NCBI GenBank assembly: GCA_025363495.1
Contig: JANYDR010000565.1
Span: 1 to 7,548 of the forward strand
DNA from: Cyclobacteriaceae bacterium
GTDB lineage: Bacteria; Bacteroidota; Bacteroidia; Cytophagales; Cyclobacteriaceae
Reading direction: 5' to 3'
DNA length: 7,548 nt
Part shown: in pieces, positions 1 to 6,800 of the stretch
Layout: the number at the start of each line of letters is the position of its first letter
Position numbering within the stretch: the first letter of the stretch is position 1
Made by a program: the position numbers and the translations under genes
The notes under the pieces: generated by a model
The model's database searches: none
What the model saw: only the letters and a program-made list of their open reading frames with translations
Told to the model about the DNA's origin: nothing

Positions 1-142
1 ATAGAGACGCTAAAAGAACCGAGAAAAAGAGAGGGACGAGTATTTCCTGGGCGACATAAAAAAGAAGAATGATCAACCCGGTACTTAACAGGTAAAAGCA
101 AATCCTCTTGTAAAGAGGTGTTTCGTCTACGATCGTGGTCAT
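1..142 (-). CDS. AI-2E family transporter (PerM-like), N-terminal fragment cut by window edge
   Basis: The minus strand reads 47 complete codons from an ATG at 140-142 and leaves the window still open. The peptide begins MTTIVDETPLYKRICFYLLS, continues into a hydrophobic helix (about residues 15-32), and then has AQEILVPLFFSVLLASL. A short polar N-terminus, a first helix, and an 'A-x-x-I-L-V-P-x-x-F-x-x-L-L-A-x-L' segment are typical of the start of AI-2E/PerM family inner-membrane proteins. Members are multi-helix membrane proteins variously implicated in export of small molecules or in ion/proton antiport; the substrate cannot be told from 47 residues. An ATG eight bases further upstream runs into a stop after three codons, which supports the chosen start. 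No Shine-Dalgarno sequence is visible. A terminator-like hairpin ends 13 bases before the start codon. The family call rests on a short conserved segment, so it is good but not certain. Confidence 0.72.
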   Translation of the reverse strand, partial: MTTIVDETPLYKRICFYLLSTGLIILLFYVAQEILVPLFFSVLLASL

Positions 143-155
143 GCTGTCATGAATT

Positions 156-197
156 AAAAAACTGCCATCCTTCTATGATTAATAGTCAGATGACAGT
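156..197 (-). terminator. Rho-independent terminator after the 216-371 gene
   Basis: Read on the minus strand, ACTGTCATC (197-189) pairs with GATGGCAGT (169-161) over nine base pairs with one G-U wobble. Inside it, CTAT and ATAG form a second short stem around a five-base loop. A run of six T (161-156) follows directly. It begins 18 bases after the stop codon of the lmo0937-type gene, the expected position for its terminator. It also lies only 13 bases before the ATG of the transporter gene, so it may act as a leader hairpin or attenuator for that gene. Confidence 0.75.
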
Positions 198-215
198 TCG
201 TACAAGTGGTTGTTG

Positions 216-371
216 CTAAATTCTTCTACCTCCGCTGATAACATTGATCAGCACAGCGATAATTGCAATCACAAGCAGTGCATGAATTAAACCTCCGGCT
301 CCATAAGCATAGAATCCAACAAGCCATGCAATCACTAAGATTACAGCGATGAGGTACAATAGATTTCCCAT
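216..371 (-). CDS. lmo0937-type short hydrophobic membrane protein (51 aa)
   Basis: An ATG at 369-371 opens a 51-codon frame ending in TAG at 216-218. The protein starts MGNLLYLIAVILVIAWLVGF, has a central Y-x-x-G-A-G-G-L-I-H turn, then a second hydrophobic stretch with VIAIIAVL, and ends in a basic tail GGRRI. This is two predicted membrane helices joined by a short Gly-rich turn with a conserved GLIH, matching the small 'lmo0937 family membrane protein' (DUF5670-like) group, which is common in Bacteroidota and Firmicutes and has no established function. Family members are about this size, so it is full length. There is no obvious ribosome-binding site; the upstream stretch is A-rich. It is divergent from a paralogue at 605-751 and is followed by a strong terminator, so it is probably transcribed on its own. 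The family call is confident; the role is unknown. Confidence 0.85.
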   Translation of the reverse strand: MGNLLYLIAVILVIAWLVGFYAYGAGGLIHALLVIAIIAVLINVISGGRRI

Positions 372-393
372 AATGTGTTAGTTTTTTAGTTGT

Positions 394-401
394 CAATTAT
401 A
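394..401 (-). promoter_or_regulatory. Candidate -7 promoter element for the 216-371 gene
   Basis: On the minus strand this reads TATAATTG, one mismatch from the Bacteroidota -7 consensus TAnnTTTG and also containing TATAAT. It lies 22 bases before the ATG, implying a short leader. No convincing -33 TTTG is seen upstream, so this is a weak inference that also depends on the lineage guess. Confidence 0.25.
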
Positions 402-444
402 AAGTAAAAGGTGTGCCATTCGCGATGACTGGATATTGCACTCT

Positions 445-463
445 TAAGCCTGGAATCGGCTTA
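445..463. repeat. Inverted repeat, 6-bp arms
   Basis: TAAGCC (445-450) and GGCTTA (458-463) are perfect complements around a seven-base spacer. It lies near the middle of the divergent intergenic region, five bases from a second inverted repeat. It could be an operator half-site pair or a small hairpin; arms this short can occur by chance. Confidence 0.35.
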
Positions 464-467
464 TTAG

Positions 468-485
468 TGTGGAAATTAATCCACA
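468..485. repeat. Inverted repeat, 6-bp arms, operator-like
   Basis: TGTGGA (468-473) and TCCACA (480-485) are perfect complements around the spacer AATTAA. The 18-bp site has the size and AT-rich centre of a dimeric regulator's operator and sits between two divergent genes. No particular regulator can be named from the sequence. Confidence 0.4.
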
Positions 486-604
486 AGCATCATGTCGGGC
501 GATGGAAATTTAACGGCGCATTGACTTACTAAATCTGCTGACGGGAGACGATAAGCGTGGCAGGATTTTTTTAAAGGCATCAGAATCTACCAAACATTTT
601 ATTT

Positions 605-751
605 ATGAGGTCTCTATTATATTTTATAGCAGTGGTATTGTTGATCGGATGGCTCCTGGGGGTATTTGTATACAGCGCTACTGGATTGATTCACGTTTTA
701 ATCGTAATTGCAATCATTGCATTGCTGTTGGGAATTATCCGGAGAGCTTGA
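605..751 (+). CDS. lmo0937-type short hydrophobic membrane protein (48 aa), paralogue of the 216-371 product
   Basis: An ATG at 605-607 opens a 48-codon frame ending in TGA at 749-751. The protein begins MRSLLYFIAVVLLIGWLLGV, has a short turn Y-S-A-T-G-L-I-H, then a second hydrophobic helix with VIVIAIIALLL-like composition, and ends in the basic tail IIRRA. Aligned without gaps to the 216-371 product it shares 27 of 48 residues, including LLY, IAV, the W and G of helix 1, GLIH, and VIAIIA. It therefore belongs to the same two-helix lmo0937-type (DUF5670-like) group of unknown function. No Shine-Dalgarno sequence is seen; ATTTTATTT precedes the start. The gene converges on the glucan synthase, with 58 bases between the two stop codons, so they are not co-transcribed. 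The coding call is strong because of the paralogue; the role is unknown. Confidence 0.83.
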   Translation: MRSLLYFIAVVLLIGWLLGVFVYSATGLIHVLIVIAIIALLLGIIRRA

Positions 752-762
752 GCTCATTTAAT

Positions 763-788
763 GATTTGTTGATTCAGCGATTTGTTGA
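763..788. repeat. Direct repeat of GATTTGTTGA in the convergent spacer
   Basis: GATTTGTTGA occurs at 763-772 and again at 779-788, with six bases between the copies. It sits in the short spacer between the 3' ends of the plus-strand small gene and the minus-strand glucan synthase. No clear hairpin with a T-tract was found in this spacer for either gene. The repeat may be chance or a replication-slippage remnant. Confidence 0.4.
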
Positions 789-809
789 CATGCATGATTT
801 TATTAACGA

Positions 810-3800
810 TCATTGAATCTGGCTCGATGATGAAATCTCAGCAACGTCAACTACCTGCTTCTTCACCTTATTAATTCTGACCATCACTTTGTGCTCCTTC
901 TCATCATCGAGTAGCGGAATGCTTCTTTCGGGTTGAGTAACGTCATCGACTTTTATTGATTCATCGTCCGTGGTTAAGGTCACTTCGATGTGGTAGGTGG
1001 TAGTTTTGTGTCGGTAATCTATCTCAAATGATTTCCAATGATCGGGCACGCATGGAGTTAACGTTAAGATGGTCCCTTCCCGTTTTAATCCGAGAAATGA
1101 TTCAACTATGAGCTGGTACATCCATCCAGCTGAGCCCGTATACCATGTCCATCCACCCCGACCTACATGCGGAGACACTCCATATACATCGGCGGCCATT
1201 ACATAAGGTTCTGTTTTATAAATAGCAATCTCCGCTGCTGTCTTTCCGTGGTTGATAGGATTCACCATCTGAAGTAAATCCCAGGTGCGCTCCTGATTGC
1301 CCATCTTTGCTACAGCCATTATCATCCATATTGCAGCGTGCGAATATTGTCCGCCATTTTCTCTCACACCTGGCAAATAGCCTTTAATATATCCTGGATC
1401 TTTTTCAGAATGATCGAAAGGTGGTTCGAGCAATCGAAGTAATGAATTAGTCCTGTCTACTAAATATTTGTCTACCGATTCCATCGCTTGATAAGCGCGT
1501 TCGGGTGATCCTGCTTCTGAAAGTACGGCCCAGCTTTGTGAGATGGAATCAATTCTACATTCGATGTTACGCGACGAGCCCAAAGGAGTTCCATCATCAA
1601 AGTAAGCACGGCGGTACCACTCACCATCCCAGGCGTTATCAATGCTGGTCTTTAAAAGTAATGAAGCCTCCGTACAGGTTTGAACAAATGCTTCGTCATT
1701 CATCTTAGTGGCAACGGGTTTAAACCTTCTTAGCACATCAAAGAGGAAAAAGGCAAGCCATACACTTTCTCCCTGGCCTTTTATTCCCACGTTGTTCATT
1801 CCATCATTCCAGTCTCCTGATCCCATAAATGGTAACCCGTGTGATCCAAAGCGAATGGAATGAATAATGGCGCGTTTACAATGATCGTACAACGTTGTCC
1901 TTTGATCTGTCGCAATGGGAAGATCGTAATTTGATTCCTGATCTGCATTCAGCTCGCGACCCTCAAGAAAAGGAACGAGCTCAGTCAGGATTTCATAGTC
2001 GTGTGTATGCAATACATATCGCGATGTTGTAAACGCGATCCATAACATATCGTCCGAGCATCGGGTTCTTACACCTCTCCCTTGAGGTGGATGCCACCAG
2101 TGTTGAACATCACCTTCTTTAAACTGCCTTGATGCCGATAATAAAATCTGTTCACGCGCAAGGTTTGGAGCTGAGTCCATTACTGCAAGAACGTCTTGTA
2201 ACTGATCTCTGAATCCGAACGCTCCGCCGGATTGATAAAATCCACTTCGTCCCCATAGTCGACAGGAAATTACCTGATATTGAAGCCATCCGTTTGCAAG
2301 AATATTAATAGATGGATCCGGAGTCCTGATTTTTGTCTGACTTAACATAGAACGCCAGAACTCTTTCACTTTTAATAATGAATTGGCTGCAGCATCTTTT
2401 CCATTGAAGCGACTTATTAACTGGTGAACATCCTGAAGATATTTTCCAGAGCCCATCCTGAAAATGATTTCGCGCTCCTGACCATGGTTCAATACAAATG
2501 GAACTTGAATGGCGGAACATGGATCAAGACCTGCTCCTTGATTACCTGAAAGGCGCAAACGTTTCATTGCTTCAGGATCTTCGAGCGTTCCATTTCGCCC
2601 CACGAATTCATGGCGATCGGTTGTGAAATTGAATTTTGCACCGTTGGCATCAAAGAATGCCACTCTGTTTGGAAACTCTGTATTGTATTGATTTCGCGTC
2701 AGGATAGTTCCCAGCTCTGCATCAAACTCGCTAACGACATGCATTACAGTATTAGGTCGCAGAGCACCCATTACCCATTCAACATAACCCGTTGCACTAA
2801 GAGATCGTGTTCTTCCGGAAAGATTACGGACTTTAATAGAAGTAAATTTTATTTGTGCTTCGCTGTCAACATATATGCAGGTCTCCGTCGCGATACCATC
2901 TTCCTTTGTTTCAAATATTGTATATCCAAATCCATGACGTGTTACATAAATAGAAGTGCCGCGTACTGGGAATGGCATGGGTGACCAGACGTCCCCACGT
3001 TCTTCATCACGTAAATAGAACGCCTCACCCCCATTATTGGAAATGGGGTCATTGTTCCAGGGAGTAAGACGGAATTCGTGAGCATTTTCAGCCCAGGTAT
3101 AAACTGATCCACTTTCAGAAACAATAGTTCCAAAATTAGGATTTGCAATGACATTAATCCATGGGAGGGGTGTGGTCCTTTTTACACTAGTTGAAATTAT
3201 ATACTCATCGCCCGCGGAAGAAAAGCCACCCAATCCATTATCAAATAATTTCTCGTGATGCTTAATAAGATTCTCGTGACTGATTTCAAATTTTTTGACT
3301 GGTATTAAATAAGGAATGTTAGGTGCAAAAGGTTGTCTTCTGTTTATATGATCGAGTAGTGTTCCGTTTTTATCCGAAATGATTACCCGTGCTACCGTTT
3401 GAAGCAAGACCCTGTCTTCAGTTGAAATCTGATCGGATAGCCTTACTACTATATTTCCCTGACGTCCTGTGGGATTAACTCCGATGCCGGCAGCAATAAG
3501 GCTCTGGACCTGTTCCTGTAAAACCTGACGATACCCACTATGATCTTCATTTATAATCACAAGATCAATCACCAGGCCTTTGAATATCCAGTAAGCACGG
3601 GCTTGCATAAGTTGCTTTATCAATGTGATGTTCGTCGAATCTGATACCTGCAACAGGACAATAGGTATGTCACCGGAAATGGAATGACTCCACAAGGCTG
3701 ATTGACCTTTCGAATTTTTTATAAGAATGTCCCTGGTAGCCCGGAGAGACGAATTTGTGTAAAGTATGGAGCTTGCCAGTCGGCTGAAAAGCTGCGCGTC

Positions 3801-6800
3801 AGCTTCTGATGCATTTATCTGTCGTAAAACAACCTGGCTGTGCGTCCATGTCAATTCAAATGCGCGGTTTCTGAAACTTCGGTCCTGATATTTATCAACC
3901 AAATTCTGGCAGCCCATTCGTGTTTCTGCGATACCTGTAACACTATCTACTATTGTTGTACCCTCTGCCGCCAGCGTAATCCGATATTGAATCGAAATAA
4001 TTGGATCGAGTACGGGTCCTTGAGTATTGGAAAGAGGCTCCGGCTGATTCATCACCTGAGGACTTACAATACTGTTTCCTCTGCCGATAAATTTAAATCG
4101 ATCCGTTTCATATGATATTTTGTCTGTCTTTGCTCCGTTGACTTTCATCAAATGAAACATCCATGGCGGAACTTCTTCGTTTGAGCGCGGACGTCTTGTG
4201 CATATAATAGCCTGTTGATTGGAATTGATTTCTGTTTGCACGAAAAGACTACTGAAGGCCGGGTGTGCATCATCGGCGGCTGGCAATGCGATTACAACTT
4301 CTCCATAGCTTGTAATCTCAATTTTGCGCGACGATCGTGAGTGGTTTGTAATATGAATGCGTCGTATTTCTACATTGTCTTCCGGAGAGACGATGATTTC
4401 AGTATGGAGTTCAATTCCATTATCTGTTCTTCTGAACTCAACCCGACCTTGTGAAAAAATGGCTTCATAGGAAGAAGCTTCTTTCAAAGTAGGTTGATAG
4501 GTATTGGACCAGAATTGACCATTTTCAAGATCACGGATATAAGAAAATGATCCCCAGTTATCGCGGGTGGCATCTTCACGCCAGCGTGTAATCGCCATGT
4601 CGTTGTAGCGACTATAGCCACCTCCTGCATTGGTGACCATCACGTGATACTTGCCATTTGAAAGAAGTTGTATTTCGGGATGCGGGGAGTTGGGTGATTT
4701 AATCACGCGCATCTCTCCACTGGTTGAAGAATGAATTACTTCTTCAGAATCTTTTGGCAAGGAATAGAAACCAATAGCTTTAGGAACCCGCTCCTGTAAT
4801 AACAACAGTGCTGTTTGAAGAGCAGAATCCGCTTCAAACCTTTTTTGCATTGGTTGATGATAGAGCAAATGATCCAACGCAAGAAATCCCATGCCCTGGT
4901 GGTGAGCCATAAACGATTGGATCAATGCGGGTACTTTGGATCGATTTAACCTTGAAGGAGAGTAGTCGATTGATTCGAAGAAACCATACCTGCCTTCATA
5001 TCCTTTGCCCTCCAGCCTTTTTAGATTTTTAACTGCAGCAGCAGGATCAATCATGAGTGCCAAGACCGTTGCATATGGTGCGATTACCAGATCAAGACCA
5101 AGTCCACGTTTAAAACCTAAATCAGGAACGCCGAAAGCCCGGTATTGATATGTGAGGTTGGCGTCAACTGTATTGTAACACGATTCAGAAATACCCCATG
5201 GGACTCCCTGTTGCTTACCATATTCAATTTGTTTTTTTACACATCCTCTGCTTGTCTGATCTAAAAGCGTATGCTCGTATACAGGCATAACTAGATTTGG
5301 CATGAGGTATTCGAACATTGAACCGCTCCACGATAGGAGTACAGGTGTGCTATCTGTTTCGGCAAGACGGCGACCAAGGGCAAACCAACTTTCCTGTGGA
5401 ATTTTTCCCTGTGCGATAGCGACAAACAGGCCTAACCTTGCTTCGGACGCGAGCAAGTCATAGTAACTTGCGTCAAGACGATGATCATCAACATTGTAAC
5501 CGATTGACAATAAATGCTGTGATTTATCATATAGGAAATCATATTCCATGTTTACGAAATCATCGCATTGAGCTGCTAATTGCCGGATCTCATTAATTTT
5601 TTCGTTCGCTGACAGGTTAGCCTGATGCAATGATTTTTTAAAATCAGCAAGCCACAGGGATTCCTCGGTCGATTTTTCCATATTATCAAATGATGGAAGT
5701 TTATTATTTACTTCATGCTCAGGCTGAGCGAGTTCGTAAAGCGTAGGTATACCATGGAATAATTCCAGCACTTTGAATTTTGCGGGTCTTGATTCGTATT
5801 GAAATACGGGTGTCATTAAATTTATTTCTTCCTGCCACCCCTGAAGTTGAAGTTGGAGAGACGTAATCCATTCTATTACATCATCGTTTGGTTCAATAGC
5901 AGCATTAAGAATAAACTTTTTCAGGTTATCTGAAATACTATCAAGCCCGGATTTCACATCCCGCAACGAAACAGAAGATGAAAAATCCAACCCTTCACAA
6001 CTCTTTTGGAATTCGATAAGGTCATTTTGGTGTGCTGGCGGAACATGCTGATAAAGTACAATCAACGTATCGTAAATTCCTTTCCAGAGATTATTGGTTA
6101 TTATTTTTCGATTAGGGAGTTCCAGAAGTCCCTGGCGGAGAGTGATAAGATGCCCGGCAAGATTTCCACTGTCGACAGATGAAATGTAGCGCGGGTTTAA
6201 TGCGACTAAAGATTGTGTATCATACCAATTAAAGAAATGTCCTTCGTGCCGCTCAAGCTTCTTTAATGTTTGAAATGTATTCGAAGTACGCTCTAAGAGT
6301 TGTGATGAGGTGACATAACCGAAATCATAGGCCGCGAGATTGGACAACAGTGAAAGCCCAATATTAGTAGGGGAAGTTCTGTGAGCGATCTTAACGATAG
6401 GGTACTGTTGAAGATTGTCAGGAGGCAGCCAGTTCTCTGCACTGGAGACATGTGCTTCAAAGAATGCCCATGTTTTTCTCGCAATCTCCCTTAGATAAAT
6501 TTTCTGATCGGAAGTTATCGTAGTCTTGTACGCTTTAATTGGAAGACTTATCCAATATGCAATGGCAGGCGAGATCAGCCATAGCAATAAAAACGGTGCT
6601 GCCAGTAGAAGTGAAGATGGAAAATAATTACGTAACAGATAAAACATACCAACAGAAAGCGCTGGGGCAGCCAGCATTTTCAAACTTATGGTAAGAAGAT
6701 TTTCTTTTTGCTTTTGCAGAAAACCAGAAGGGCTCCACTCAAGCATATTCCTGTGAGTAATAAACATTCGCCACAGCGTCCTCAGGATTGCGTCTATGCT

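Larger units (their letters stand above)
372..604. promoter_or_regulatory. Divergent intergenic region between two paralogous small membrane-protein genes
   Basis: These 233 bases separate two genes that point away from each other, so promoters for both should lie here. Visible contents are a weak promoter-like box for the leftward gene (394-401), two adjacent small inverted repeats (445-463 and 468-485), and an A/T-rich stretch with seven T (566-572) ahead of the rightward gene. TAAATCTG at 530-537 is one mismatch from the Bacteroidota -7 consensus TAnnTTTG for the rightward gene, but no good -33 TTTG sits at the expected distance. No RNA gene was recognised. Confidence 0.5.

Noticed and set aside
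425..532. Plus-strand 35-codon open frame beginning MTGYCTLKPG inside the divergent intergenic region
   Set aside because: It has no recognisable family, no well-placed ribosome-binding site (a weak AAAAGG is about 14 bases away), and overlaps both inverted repeats. A frame this short is expected by chance.
744..755. Palindrome GAGCT-TG-AGCTC across the stop codon of the 605-751 gene
   Set aside because: The two-base loop is too small for a stable hairpin and no T-run follows, so a terminator call is not justified.
794..813. Possible hairpin ATGAT...ATCAT at the 3' end of the synthase
   Set aside because: Only five weak A/T-rich pairs around a ten-base loop, no T-tract, and it overlaps the stop codon; not supported as a terminator.
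1505..1708. Plus-strand open frame of 67 codons opposite the GH94 domain
   Set aside because: It lies wholly antisense to a strongly conserved coding region, and its Cys/His/Arg-rich translation resembles no protein family.
2305..2520. Minus-strand frames in other phases within the synthase (also 2942-3154 and 6293-6484)
   Set aside because: They overlap the continuous synthase frame, which shows family motifs on both sides of each, so they are not evidence of a frameshift or separate genes.
2610..2984. Plus-strand open frame of 124 codons opposite the second beta-sandwich
   Set aside because: It is the longest antisense frame but is rich in Cys and Ser with no domain pattern, and the opposite strand is clearly the coding one.
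3840..4115. Plus-strand open frame of 91 codons opposite the first GH94-like unit
   Set aside because: Antisense shadow of conserved coding sequence, with no recognisable motif.
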